DNA from: Paenibacillus humicola
GTDB taxonomy: Bacteria; Bacillota; Bacilli; Paenibacillales; Paenibacillaceae
Assembly (NCBI RefSeq): GCF_028826105.1
Contig: NZ_JAQGPL010000001.1
Coordinates: 3,560,501 to 3,624,500, forward strand
Direction: 5' to 3'
DNA: 64,000 nt
Shown here in pieces: positions 16,699 to 25,379 of this stretch. Position 1 is the first letter of the stretch, and each line of letters opens with the position of its first letter. The notes below the pieces were generated by a model. It saw only the letters and a list, made by a program, of their open reading frames with translations, was not told where the DNA came from and did no database searches. Both the position numbers and the translations under genes were made by a program.

Positions 16699-18069
16699 TT
16701 ATTCGTCCTGCGCATCCTCGGGCCGGTTGACGTCGTACTCTTCAAGAAATTTGATGTCGAAATTGCCCTTGACGAATTTCGGATGATTCATCAGCTTCAA
16801 ATGAAACGGGATCGTCGTCTGGATGCCGTCGATCGCGAATTCGGACAGCGCCCGCTTCATGCGCGCGATAGCGTCCTCACGTGTCTCTCCCCAAACGATC
16901 AGCTTGGCGATCATCGAATCGTAATGCGGCGAGATCATATAACCGGGATACGCCGCGCTGTCGACCCGCACGCCCAAGCCTCCGGGAGGAAGGTAAAAAT
17001 CGATACGGCCCGGCGACGGCATGAAATTCCGGTCCGGGTCCTCGGCATTGATCCGGCACTCGATCGACCAGCCGTTAATGTTCAGGTCGTCCTGGGTGAT
17101 CGAAAGGGGATTGCCTTCGGCGACGGAAATCATTTCTTTTATCAGATCGACGCCCGTGATCAGCTCCGTTACCGGATGCTCGACCTGAATGCGCGTATTC
17201 ATTTCCATGAAATAGAAATTCCCGTCGGGGCCGAGCAAAAATTCAAGCGTCCCCGCGCCAGCGTATTCAACCGCCTTGGCGGCGCGCACGGCCGCCAGCC
17301 CCATCCGTTCGCGCAGCGCCGGGCCGAGTACCGGACAAGGCGCCTCCTCGACGAGCTTCTGGCGGCGCCGCTGTACGGAGCAGTCGCGTTCGAACAAGTG
17401 AACCGCATTGCCGTGCTTATCGGCCATAATTTGAATTTCGACGTGCTTCATGCCGGTCAAATATTTCTCCAAATAAACGCCGGCGTTGCCGAACGCCTTC
17501 TGCGCTTCCTGCTGGGCCGTCGTGATCTGCGCGATCAGCGACTCCTCGTTTTCGGCGATCCGGATGCCTTTGCCGCCGCCGCCCGCCGTCGCTTTAATAA
17601 TGACGGGGTAGCCGATTTCCCGCGCAACGCGAATGGCCTCGTCCAAATCCTCGACAAGCCCCTCAGAGCCCGGTATGACCGGCACGTCGGCCGATTTCAT
17701 CGTCTGCTTCGCGACCGATTTGTCGCCCATTTTGCTGATAGCTTCCGGCGAAGGACCGATAAACGTGACGTTGCATGTTTCGCATATTTCGGCGAAGTCG
17801 GCGTTTTCGGCGAGAAAGCCGTAGCCGGGATGGATGGCGTCGCAGCCGGTCAGCGTCGCAACGCTCATAATGTTCGTCAAATTGAGATAGCTGTCCTTCG
17901 ATGCGACCGGACCGATGCAGTAAGCCTCGTCGGCAAGCCGCACATGAAGCGATTCGCGGTCCGCTTCGGAGTAAACGGCGACCGTCTGAATGCCGAGCTC
18001 GCGGCAGGCGCGGATGATCCTAACGGCGATTTCGCCCCGGTTGGCAATAAGAATTTTACTGAATTTCAA
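16699..18069 (-). CDS. accC: Acetyl-CoA carboxylase biotin carboxylase subunit
   Basis: A 456-residue ATP-grasp enzyme that carboxylates biotin on AccB, the first step of fatty acid synthesis. Visible landmarks are [19 protein letters not shown] at the start, the glycine-rich ATP loop [12 protein letters not shown], the Cys-containing [18 protein letters not shown] and the [14 protein letters not shown] active site. The TTG start has GAGAGGAG eight bases upstream. It lies 27 bases after accB. Confidence 0.98.
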   Translation of the reverse strand: MKFSKILIANRGEIAVRIIRACRELGIQTVAVYSEADRESLHVRLADEAYCIGPVASKDSYLNLTNIMSVATLTGCDAIHPGYGFLAENADFAEICETCNVTFIGPSPEAISKMGDKSVAKQTMKSADVPVIPGSEGLVEDLDEAIRVAREIGYPVIIKATAGGGGKGIRIAENEESLIAQITTAQQEAQKAFGNAGVYLEKYLTGMKHVEIQIMADKHGNAVHLFERDCSVQRRRQKLVEEAPCPVLGPALRERMGLAAVRAAKAVEYAGAGTLEFLLGPDGNFYFMEMNTRIQVEHPVTELITGVDLIKEMISVAEGNPLSITQDDLNINGWSIECRINAEDPDRNFMPSPGRIDFYLPPGGLGVRVDSAAYPGYMISPHYDSMIAKLIVWGETREDAIARMKRALSEFAIDGIQTTIPFHLKLMNHPKFVKGNFDIKFLEEYDVNRPEDAQDE

Positions 18070-18096
18070 TGCGGAGGCTCCTCTCGCGAAATAAAC

Positions 18097-18579
18097 TTAT
18101 TCCGGTTTAACCAGAAACAGCGGCTGCCCGAATTCGACGAGCTGTCCGTTCTCGACGAGAATGTCGACGATTTCGCCGCGCACCTCGGCTTCCAGCTCGT
18201 TCATGAGCTTCATTGCTTCGAGGATGCACACGACCGTTTTCTCGCCTATGCGGTCGCCGATATTGACAAACGGGTCGGCATCCGGCGACGAAGCGCGGTA
18301 AAAGGTGCCGACCATCGGCGATACGATTTGCAGGACGTTGTCGGCTTTCTCCGCAGGCCGGGAAACGGCGGGCTCTGCGGCAGCCTGAACCGCCGCTGCG
18401 GCAGCGGGCGCCTCCGGTATATATGTGGGAACGACGGGCGCAGCCTGCACATTCACCGCCTCGGCTTTGCCGGGCTTGCGGATGAACAGCCTTGCGCCTT
18501 CATTTTCGATTTCGAGTTCATGTACGGAAGTTTGATCGACCAGCTTGATCAATTCTTTAATCTCGCTAAGCTTGAACAC
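18097..18579 (-). CDS. accB: Acetyl-CoA carboxylase biotin carboxyl carrier protein
   Basis: A 160-residue protein. The N-terminal helical region begins MFKLSEIKELIKLVDQTSV. An Ala/Pro-rich linker covers about 60-90. The C-terminal biotinyl domain has EAMKLMNE with the biotinylated Lys at residue 124. GTG at 18579 is chosen because it starts the family sequence and has AGGAG eight bases upstream. It forms an operon with accC and has its own promoter and a leader of about 155 bases. Confidence 0.97.
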   Translation of the reverse strand: MFKLSEIKELIKLVDQTSVHELEIENEGARLFIRKPGKAEAVNVQAAPVVPTYIPEAPAAAAAVQAAAEPAVSRPAEKADNVLQIVSPMVGTFYRASSPDADPFVNIGDRIGEKTVVCILEAMKLMNELEAEVRGEIVDILVENGQLVEFGQPLFLVKPE

Positions 18580-18739
18580 TCGTTTCACTCCTAAAAGTTG
18601 TTTGCGATCTTCTCCGCTATGCGCCGCACGCTTCGGGAGCAGGGCCTTTTGCGGCTGCGGTTCTCCCGCAAGCATGCCGCGAACGGGCAAATCCCGCCTC
18701 CCGTGCATGCGCTTACCAAAACTTGCACATAACAGTCCC

Positions 18740-18768
18740 ATTATAGCATAAACGCGGACGAACACGAA
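18740..18768 (-). promoter_or_regulatory. Sigma-A promoter of accBC
   Basis: On the minus strand TTCGTG (18768-18763) is separated by 17 bases from the extended -10 TGCTATAAT (hexamer 18745-18740). No FapR-like palindrome was found near it. Confidence 0.75.
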
Positions 18769-18978
18769 CTCCAATTTAACATGTCCTTCATATGAGAAAA
18801 TACGGAAGTCGCTTTCTACTGGCGGAGGAACAAGATTTCCCCAGAATTCGATTGCGTAAGGAAGACGAAAAGCTAATTTTTTCTGCCGCTCTAAGAAGAA
18901 ACGGCCGGCGCCGTCCATTGACGGCGAAGCCGGGAGATAGCATAAAGCATGGGCGGAATTTTATATTTTGGATCGCCC
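18769..18978. other. Gene-free stretch between the accB promoter and the spoIIIA terminator
   Basis: No credible coding sequence is present; open frames here lack ribosome sites. A second hairpin on the minus strand (about 18902-18933, arms CGCCGTC and GACGGCG) is followed by a T-rich tract and may back up the main terminator. Confidence 0.6.
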
Positions 18979-19016
18979 GAAAAAAAGCCCCGCAGCCGCT
19001 GACCGCGGCCGCGGGG
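18979..19016 (-). terminator. Terminator of the spoIIIA operon
   Basis: On the minus strand GCCCCGCGGCCGC pairs with GCGGCTGCGGGGC and is followed by seven T. It lies 15 bases after the spoIIIAH stop and separates the operon from accBC. Confidence 0.93.
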
Positions 19017-19031
19017 CGCCGGCCTCGCCGC

Positions 19032-19703
19032 TTAAGGAAGGTACTGCACCGAAACCTGGTCCGCCGTCGCGCCAAGCTCCTTCACGACCTTCATGACGAT
19101 GCTGTCCGCCTGGCTGCGGTCCAGCTTGTCGCTTTGGACGACAACGCGGTAGCGGTTATTCTCCTCGGTGACGACCGCGTTTTTGTACTGCTTCGTCAGC
19201 TCTTCCTCGAGCGCGGTGACTTTCGTGTTTTTGTCCTCCAGCTGATCCAGCTGCTCGACCGCTTTATTCGCCGCAGTGGCATTCGCCTTGGGATCCGTCG
19301 TCGCGCCCATCAGCTGGTTGTATTCGTTATAGAACTGCTGATCGCGCTTCTCCTGCAGCTGGTTGAACGTATTGTCGCCGGCGTTCGAAGAGGCGTATTC
19401 GTCCAGCACCTGCTGGTCGTCCTTCGAAACGGCCTGATCATTCTGGGCGGAGTCTGCAGCCGCGCTATTAGCCGACGATGCGTCCGACGTTTGCGCAACA
19501 TCCGTCACGTTGATGCCGTTCGGATCCAGCGTGCCGCCGGAAGCCTCGGTTGCGCCGTTCTGCGCCTTCTGCTCCTGCTTCGTTCCGTCCGTCAACAGGT
19601 CCGGCGATGGAGTCGTATCCTCGGTGAACAAATAATACGCCGACAAAATCACCATCAGACTAAGCATCGATACGAGCCAAACCGTTTGTCTTTTCGTGTT
19701 CAT
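19032..19703 (-). CDS. spoIIIAH: Stage III sporulation protein AH
   Basis: A 223-residue protein. One N-terminal membrane segment lies at about residues 8-27, followed by a charged linker and a C-terminal ring-building (YscJ/FliF-like) domain at about 120-223. It sits in the mother-cell membrane and pairs with forespore SpoIIQ to form the A-Q channel across the septum. It is the last gene of the eight-gene operon, followed by a strong terminator. AGGAGG precedes the ATG. Confidence 0.95.
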   Translation of the reverse strand: MNTKRQTVWLVSMLSLMVILSAYYLFTEDTTPSPDLLTDGTKQEQKAQNGATEASGGTLDPNGINVTDVAQTSDASSANSAAADSAQNDQAVSKDDQQVLDEYASSNAGDNTFNQLQEKRDQQFYNEYNQLMGATTDPKANATAANKAVEQLDQLEDKNTKVTALEEELTKQYKNAVVTEENNRYRVVVQSDKLDRSQADSIVMKVVKELGATADQVSVQYLP

Positions 19704-19738
19704 ACTCGAGCATCCTCCTTAGTTAAGGTTCAAATTGT

Positions 19739-20401
19739 TTACGATTGATGCTTTCTCGGCACAACCGAAATTCGGTTGACCGGAACGTCAAGGCCCTTTT
19801 CTACGGCATCCATAATGATTTGCCTTACCGTGGCGTTCTCCGCGCCTTTGGCGACGATGAGCACGCCGCGGATATCCGGCTTGATGCGTTTCGTGACGAT
19901 CGGCGACTGGCCGCCCGATGTTTCGTACAGCACGACCTGGCCGCCTTTCGTAATTGAGGTAATATGGCGCTTTCCGCCGTTTTTGTCGTTCTCGTCCGTC
20001 ACCTGCTGCGTCTCGTTTTCGTTCTGCTCGTAGACGGTTTCGTCGGTCGAATCGACGGTCACGAGCACGTCGACGGAACCGACGCCGACAATATTTTCCA
20101 ATATTTCCTTCAGCCTGTTCTGCAGGGTCAGCTCGATTGTCTGAAACGGATCCGAGCCGCCCCCATCCTGTCCGAATAACGCCGTTTGTTCAGATGCCGG
20201 TGCGGACGAAGCGGGCTGCTGCTCCTGCTGACGGTTCGGATCGACCTGGCGGAACGTCAGGAAGGAATTCATCAGCATCAGTGCGGCGCCGATTCCTCCG
20301 ATGATAAGCAGCCACCGCAGCGTTTTCACCCGTTTCGGTCCGCCCGGCCCGCCCGACCCGCCGCCGACGGCAGACTCGAGCCCTTCCAGCCATTTCGCCA
20401 A
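19739..20401 (-). CDS. spoIIIAG: Stage III sporulation protein AG
   Basis: A 220-residue protein. A Gly-rich N-terminal tail is followed by one membrane segment at about residues 30-50 and a ring-building domain containing GVLIVAKGAENATVRQIIMDAV. In B. subtilis SpoIIIAG forms a large ring in the feeding-tube channel. TTG at 20401 has GGAGG five bases upstream. An open linker rich in Gln and Ser lies at about 55-75. Confidence 0.95.
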   Translation of the reverse strand: MAKWLEGLESAVGGGSGGPGGPKRVKTLRWLLIIGGIGAALMLMNSFLTFRQVDPNRQQEQQPASSAPASEQTALFGQDGGGSDPFQTIELTLQNRLKEILENIVGVGSVDVLVTVDSTDETVYEQNENETQQVTDENDKNGGKRHITSITKGGQVVLYETSGGQSPIVTKRIKPDIRGVLIVAKGAENATVRQIIMDAVEKGLDVPVNRISVVPRKHQS

Positions 20402-20418
20402 AGCCGCCTCCCCCTTTC

Positions 20419-21213
20419 TTACTTGCCGCCGTCCGCCGCTTGAGCCTGCCGCACGATCACGGCGCCCGGGTCGACCGCCCAGCCTTCGCTCAGCACCCGC
20501 TTGACGGCTCCCGCCGCGGCTCCGCCGGCCGGTTTGTCATCCTCGCCGTTCCCGAAGGCGGGAACGCTGTCGTCATCGCCGGAAGCTTCGCTCGTCACCG
20601 TCACGGTTACCGGTTTCACCGGTTCAATATCTCCGCCGCCGGCCGAGCTTCCTTGCTGCCCGGCAGCGGAATCGGATGCGGATGACCCGTCCGTTCCCGG
20701 GCCGCCGTCCGGCGTACCGGACGCTGCGCCGGGAGAATCCGTGCCTTCATCGCGTGCGGCTAGCGTCACCGTGACCGACGCGACCTTCGGCGAATCCTTG
20801 CGCGAATCGTCCAGTTTCACCGCGACGCTCTCGACGGCAAGTCCGGTGCGGGCCGCGACCTGCTCCTTCATCGCCTCCGCCAGCTTGCGCTCGGCGAGCG
20901 CCTCCGCCGACGCCTGCTGGCTGCTGCGGAGCGACATCGCTCCGCGCTCGATGTCCTGCAGCGTCGGCATTTTCAAATCGGAGACGGAGGATGACGTATC
21001 GAACCAGCCTTCCAGCGACTCGTCCAGTTTGGTCGTGAAATCGCCCTGCAGCATGCGGACGACCGGCGACAAAATCGTGAGCAGGATCAGCAGCCCGGCT
21101 ACCAGCCGCACGTACCGCTGCATCGCTTTGTTCGGCAGCAGCAGGTCGATAAAACCGGCCAGCAGCACGACCGCGATGATTTGCTCGAGCCACCTTGCCA
21201 GCCAGGTCAGCAT
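20419..21213 (-). CDS. spoIIIAF: Stage III sporulation protein AF
   Basis: A 264-residue protein. Two membrane segments lie at about residues 10-28 and 35-53 (MLTWLARWLEQIIAVVLLAG). A cytosolic or periseptal domain follows. It is longer than the B. subtilis protein because of a Gly/Ser/Asp-rich low-complexity insert at about 155-235. It is part of the mother-cell feeding-tube complex. GGGAGG lies seven bases before the ATG. Confidence 0.93.
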   Translation of the reverse strand: MLTWLARWLEQIIAVVLLAGFIDLLLPNKAMQRYVRLVAGLLILLTILSPVVRMLQGDFTTKLDESLEGWFDTSSSVSDLKMPTLQDIERGAMSLRSSQQASAEALAERKLAEAMKEQVAARTGLAVESVAVKLDDSRKDSPKVASVTVTLAARDEGTDSPGAASGTPDGGPGTDGSSASDSAAGQQGSSAGGGDIEPVKPVTVTVTSEASGDDDSVPAFGNGEDDKPAGGAAAGAVKRVLSEGWAVDPGAVIVRQAQAADGGK

Positions 21214-21244
21214 CCCGAATCCTCCCTTCCCTTCCGGCTTCGCT

Positions 21245-22585
21245 TCAGCGGATCATGGCGGCGGCGTTGCCGGCGGCGAGAATAATCGTGACGGCCAGGA
21301 AAAACATGAGCCCGACCGCGGCGACGGCGGCGAAGACATAGACGAGCGTTTTGCCGATCGTCTGCAGGCAGTAGGTGACCGGACTGTCGCCGAGCGGCTG
21401 CATCGCGGCGGCGGAAACGTTGTAGATCAGGGCGAGCATCAATATTTTGAGCGCCGGGAAAGCACATAGAATGATGAGAATGATGACGCCCGCAAGCCCG
21501 ATCGAGTTTTTGACCAGCAGCGAGGCCGACATGACCGTATCCGCCGCGTCCGAGAACGTCCGCCCGACGACGGGCACGAAGTTTCCGGTAATAAATTTTG
21601 CCGTCTGCATCGCGACGCCGTCCGCCACCGAGCCGGATGCTCCCTGTACCGAGATGACGCCGAGAAAAACCGTGAGCATGACGCCCATCAGACCGACGCC
21701 GATGTTCCGCAGCACGTTCGCCAGCTGGGTGACCTTGAATTTGTCGGTTAAGGCGCTTGCGATGTGCAGCACGGCCGAGAAAAACAAGAGCGGAAACACG
21801 ATCGTGTAGATCACGGTGCCGACGGCATGGATCATAAAGACGATCAGCGGGTGGAGCACCGATACGGTGACGACGCTTCCCGTCGAGGCCAGCAGCGTGA
21901 GCAGCAGCGGCACCATCGCCACCATAAACTGGATCATGCCGCCGATCGCGTCCTTTGCGTAGCCGATCGCGACGTTGAAGCTGTTGACGGTCAGCACGAT
22001 GACGACCATGTAGATGATGCTGTAGGCGATCTTGCTGACGGAGCCGCGCTCAAACGCGGTCTGGAGCGTTTCGAGAATCATGCTGAACACGGTCAGGATG
22101 ACGATCGTGACGAGCAGCTTGCCGTTGTACAGCACCTCGTGCAGCACGTATTTCAGCAGTCCCGACAGCACGGTCGTCAGCTTGAGCCCGTGTCCGCCCG
22201 GCATGACCATATCGATAAAGCTCGGCACTTTGCCGTCCGGAAAAAAGCCCCCGTAATCGTTCATCAGCCGGTTCCAGTAGCTCTCGACCGCTTCCGTATC
22301 GATCCCTTTCAGCTGTTCGTCCGCCAGATCCCGGTTCAGCGACGCGGCGCCCGGATCCTGAAGCTTGTCTGGTCCGCTCCCGTCTTGTAAGTCCCCGTCT
22401 CCCGCCGGCTGCTGATCGGTCGGCGGCGGTGCCGGATGATCGGCTTGTACGGGATTCACCTGGGGATTCGTCAAATCATTCGGCGCGGCTGCCGCCGGCA
22501 GCGCCCAGAGCAGGACGGCCAAGACGGCCGCCGGAAGCGCCGCAAGGCGCAGCAGGCGGAACATGCGATGCAGGCGAAGCGTCAT
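21245..22585 (-). CDS. spoIIIAE: Stage III sporulation protein AE
   Basis: A 446-residue polytopic protein. A signal-like segment covers residues 8-32 and ends in AAAAPND. A Pro/Asp/Gln-rich extension of about 60 residues follows, then the conserved region from ESYWNRLMNDYGGFFPDG onwards with at least six membrane helices. It is the probable transport-like core of the A-Q channel. ATG at 22585 follows GGGGAG by 11 bases, where the site overlaps the spoIIIAD stop. Confidence 0.94.
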   Translation of the reverse strand: MTLRLHRMFRLLRLAALPAAVLAVLLWALPAAAAPNDLTNPQVNPVQADHPAPPPTDQQPAGDGDLQDGSGPDKLQDPGAASLNRDLADEQLKGIDTEAVESYWNRLMNDYGGFFPDGKVPSFIDMVMPGGHGLKLTTVLSGLLKYVLHEVLYNGKLLVTIVILTVFSMILETLQTAFERGSVSKIAYSIIYMVVIVLTVNSFNVAIGYAKDAIGGMIQFMVAMVPLLLTLLASTGSVVTVSVLHPLIVFMIHAVGTVIYTIVFPLLFFSAVLHIASALTDKFKVTQLANVLRNIGVGLMGVMLTVFLGVISVQGASGSVADGVAMQTAKFITGNFVPVVGRTFSDAADTVMSASLLVKNSIGLAGVIILIILCAFPALKILMLALIYNVSAAAMQPLGDSPVTYCLQTIGKTLVYVFAAVAAVGLMFFLAVTIILAAGNAAAMIR

Positions 22586-22592
22586 GCTGCGT

Positions 22593-22988
22593 TCAACTCC
22601 CCGCCGGCAGCAGGCCGAGCACCGTCTCGACGATGACGCTGATAATCGGAACGGCCATGACGAGAATGAGCACCTTGCCGGCAAATTCTATTTTCGAAGC
22701 GACGCTTTCCTGACCCGCGTCCCGCACGATCTGGGCGCCGAATTCGGCGATATAGGCGATGCCGATGATTTTCAGAATCGTCTTCAAGTAGATGGACGGT
22801 ATGCCGGAGCGGTCCGCCAGCTGCTCCAGCACGCCGATCACCGCGTCGATTTTGCCGATGACGTACAGAAAAATGAACAATCCGGTAAAAGCGGCGAGCA
22901 GAAAGGCGAACATCGGCTTCTGCTCGCGTATGACGATAATCAGGATGGTCGCAATGAGCCCGAGGCCGACGATCTGAATCATTTCCAC
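22593..22988 (-). CDS. spoIIIAD: Stage III sporulation protein AD
   Basis: A 131-residue membrane protein with about four helices. It contains ILKIIGIAYIAEFGAQIVRDAG, the conserved SpoIIIAC/AD signature. The start is GTG at 22988, with an ATG two codons later as an alternative. It lies in the spoIIIA operon between spoIIIAC and spoIIIAE. Confidence 0.95.
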   Translation of the reverse strand: MEMIQIVGLGLIATILIIVIREQKPMFAFLLAAFTGLFIFLYVIGKIDAVIGVLEQLADRSGIPSIYLKTILKIIGIAYIAEFGAQIVRDAGQESVASKIEFAGKVLILVMAVPIISVIVETVLGLLPAGS

Positions 22989-23030
22989 GACTGCTTCACC
23001 GCCCTGCCGCTTGGTGCCTGACGAGCGCCG

Positions 23031-23234
23031 TTATTGGAACAAAAAAATCGTTTTGATCTCCTGAAACAGATCGTTCAGAAGCCGCACGACCATAAACAGC
23101 ACGACGACAAACCCGATCAGCGTAACCCAATGCGCCATATCTTCCTTTCCCATCTGCTTCAACACGGTATGGATCATGGCAATGATGATGCCGATGCCTG
23201 CAATTTGAAATATGGCGCTCACATCAATGTTCAT
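23031..23234 (-). CDS. spoIIIAC: Stage III sporulation protein AC
   Basis: A 67-residue protein with two membrane helices (IFQIAGIGIIIAMIHTVLKQ and a second one ending in MVVRLLNDLF), matching the length and motif of SpoIIIAC. ATG with GGGGTG eight bases upstream. Its exact role in the feeding tube is unknown. Confidence 0.96.
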   Translation of the reverse strand: MNIDVSAIFQIAGIGIIIAMIHTVLKQMGKEDMAHWVTLIGFVVVLFMVVRLLNDLFQEIKTIFLFQ

Positions 23235-23249
23235 TCATCCGGCACCCCA

Positions 23250-23768
23250 CTAAACGATCAAAATGACGACAAGCGCCGCGATGAGAACGCCGAGGCTTTT
23301 GCACATGTTACCGTACCGCGCCTGCTCGTCTCTTGCCGCTTCTTCCTCGGTCGACAGCTGCTGCACCGCGAGCCGCAAATGTTTGATCTGATCCATGCGG
23401 TCGCTGGCGCCGAGCACGGCGCCGAGCCGGATGAACGCCGCCTGCTCCGCTCCCCGCATCGCCGTCGAAGGCCAGTGGCGGCTGACCGACCGCTCCCAGC
23501 ACTCCCGGAACGTAAGCCCGTCCGCCTCCCCAAGGCGTTCGCTTACTTCCGTCAGGAGCGAAGCGGCCGGCTCCGGCAGCGATGCGGCCGAGCGGCTGAG
23601 CGCTTCCGGCAGCGGCGTATAGCCGTAGCCGATTTCGGTTTCGAGCCGCTGCAGCGCATGGATCAGCAGCCGGATTTGGCGGGGCCGCAAAGAGAGGCGC
23701 GATGCCTGCAGGAAGCCGATCATCGTGCCGGCGAACAGGATGAGCGCCGCTCCGATCAGCTTAACCAT
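23250..23768 (-). CDS. spoIIIAB: Stage III sporulation protein AB
   Basis: A 172-residue protein. An N-terminal membrane segment (MVKLIGAALILFAGTMIGF), a helical middle region with RLETEIGYGYTPLPEAL and a C-terminal hydrophobic tail are visible. The fold is related to type II secretion GspF proteins. ATG at 23768 overlaps the end of spoIIIAA by eight bases, indicating translational coupling. Confidence 0.95.
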   Translation of the reverse strand: MVKLIGAALILFAGTMIGFLQASRLSLRPRQIRLLIHALQRLETEIGYGYTPLPEALSRSAASLPEPAASLLTEVSERLGEADGLTFRECWERSVSRHWPSTAMRGAEQAAFIRLGAVLGASDRMDQIKHLRLAVQQLSTEEEAARDEQARYGNMCKSLGVLIAALVVILIV

Positions 23769-24768
23769 AAGCGCCGCCCCCTTTCGCATGTGTCGGCTCC
23801 CGGGCAGCCGGCGCCTTGAATGCCGAGACGGGCACGATCGCGCCCGCCAGGCCGCTGCCGGTCCGGCGCAGCTCCACCGCCAGCTCGAACGCCCCCGCCG
23901 CCAGCAGTCTGCGGATAGCCGGCCGTCCCTTGGCCTCTTCAAAATCGGCGGCATGCGCGGTCGCGATGACGGATACGCCGGCGTGGCTGGCGTCGAGAAT
24001 GGCGTTCGCGTCCTCTTCGCGGCCGATCTCGTCCACCACGATCACTTCCGGCGACATCGAGCGCAGCAGCATCATCATGCCTTCGGCCTTCGGGCAGGCG
24101 TCCATCACATCGGTGCGAGGTCCGACGTCGAACGTCGGCACGCCCCGCAGGCAGGCCGCGATTTCCGAGCGCTCGTCCACAATGCCGACCTTCCGGCCCG
24201 GCCAGCTCTCCGCGGCGGGGTGCCCCCACCATCCGCCGCTGACGGCCCGCGCGATATCGCGGATCAGCGTCGTTTTTCCCTGCTGGGGAGGCGCGACGAC
24301 CAGCGTCGAGTAAACCGATTTCCGCCGCCGGTCGAGCAGCTTGGGCAGCACGCCCGAGGCCGCGCCGACGACCTCGCGGGCGATCCGGACGTTAAACGCG
24401 CCGACGTCGCGGATGCCCCGGACGGCGCCCGATTCCAGTACGGTTCGGCCGGCGATGCCGATCCGGTGGCCGCCCGGAACCGTAATATAACCGCGGCGCA
24501 ATTCTTCTTCCATCGCATAAAGCGAATGATCCGTCAGCCGTTCGAGCAGCTTCCGGCATGTTTCGGCCGACGGCTTGTACGCTTCGTCCGGCTTCAGCAG
24601 CGGCTGCCCGCCTTCGCCGATGAAGCGGAAGCCGTCCGCGGCGCCGACTTCAAGGGGCCGTCCTTCGCGAATCCGGATTTCCTCCACCGTCTCCTTCAGC
24701 CGTTCCGGCATTTGCGCGAGAACGGTGCCGAGCTCAGCAGGCAGCAAGTGCAAGACGCGATTCAGCAT
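23761..24768 (-). CDS. spoIIIAA: Stage III sporulation protein AA (secretion-type ATPase)
   Basis: A 335-residue P-loop ATPase. Walker A is VVAPPQQGKTTLIRD, with Ala-Pro in place of the usual Gly-Pro. Walker B is EVIVVDEIGRE. The fold is related to type II/IV secretion ATPases, and the protein probably powers the feeding tube. ATG at 24768 is preferred over 24804 because GGGAGG lies nine bases upstream and the protein then starts MLNRVLHLLPAEL. Confidence 0.96.
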   Translation of the reverse strand: MLNRVLHLLPAELGTVLAQMPERLKETVEEIRIREGRPLEVGAADGFRFIGEGGQPLLKPDEAYKPSAETCRKLLERLTDHSLYAMEEELRRGYITVPGGHRIGIAGRTVLESGAVRGIRDVGAFNVRIAREVVGAASGVLPKLLDRRRKSVYSTLVVAPPQQGKTTLIRDIARAVSGGWWGHPAAESWPGRKVGIVDERSEIAACLRGVPTFDVGPRTDVMDACPKAEGMMMLLRSMSPEVIVVDEIGREEDANAILDASHAGVSVIATAHAADFEEAKGRPAIRRLLAAGAFELAVELRRTGSGLAGAIVPVSAFKAPAAREPTHAKGGGAYG

Positions 24769-24912
24769 GCATCCATCCCTCCCGGAACGTCTAAGCTCTC
24801 GCAAAACGTGCGTTTCGTAGTTTCATAGGCTGTTTTGCATGGATCGCTAGTTTTAATCTATTCGCGCGCCTGCCGGGATATGACAAGCCTCCCGCCGATT
24901 GCCGCGGAACGG

Positions 24913-25179
24913 TCACTTTTTTAACACGCCCGTCAAAATGCACGCGACGCCCGCGACGACCCACAGCATTTTTCCCATCGACAGTTTATCCGACAGGCCG
25001 ATCAGGCCGAGCGTCGTCGTCGTGATGAGCACGATCGGGCCGACCAGCGCAAGCGAAGAATTGACGATCAGCGCTTTGTCGATCTGATTGAGCCGCAGCA
25101 TGATCAGCGCCGCGATAATTTCCAGCGAACCGGACAGCACGCGGAGCGACGCCATGCTTAATACGATTTTGTTTAACAC
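24913..25179 (-). CDS. yqhV: YqhV family (DUF2619) membrane protein
   Basis: An 88-residue protein with two or three hydrophobic helices and the sequence GSLEIIAALIMLRLNQIDKAL. It matches YqhV, which in B. subtilis lies just upstream of spoIIIAA, exactly as here. Function unknown. The GTG start follows GGGGGAAGG. Confidence 0.85.
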   Translation of the reverse strand: MLNKIVLSMASLRVLSGSLEIIAALIMLRLNQIDKALIVNSSLALVGPIVLITTTTLGLIGLSDKLSMGKMLWVVAGVACILTGVLKK

Positions 25180-25379
25180 GGTCCTTCCCCCTTCATCCGG
25201 AAATAGCCTCTAGTACAACCTATGCAGGCTTGTCAGAGGTTCATGCCGCCCGGACGCGATTCGCGTTTCCGGCCCTCATCCGGGCACCTGCCCCGCCCGC
25301 GGCGCATATATTGCTCTCGTACCCGCCGCTTGCGACAGGTGCCGATTGATATTCGAATGATAAGCGAGGAGATTGATTC

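Noticed and set aside
15067..18579. FapR operator near accBC
   Set aside because: No match to the FapR palindrome was found at the acc promoter.
16783..18594. Long open frame on the plus strand, opposite accC and accB
   Set aside because: It is a frame shadow caused by GC-rich codon usage of accC/accB. It has no ribosome site and the protein is rich in Arg, His and Asp with no family pattern.
18792..19748. Open frame on the plus strand starting in the accB-spoIIIAH gap
   Set aside because: It lacks a ribosome site and runs antisense through the terminator and spoIIIAH.
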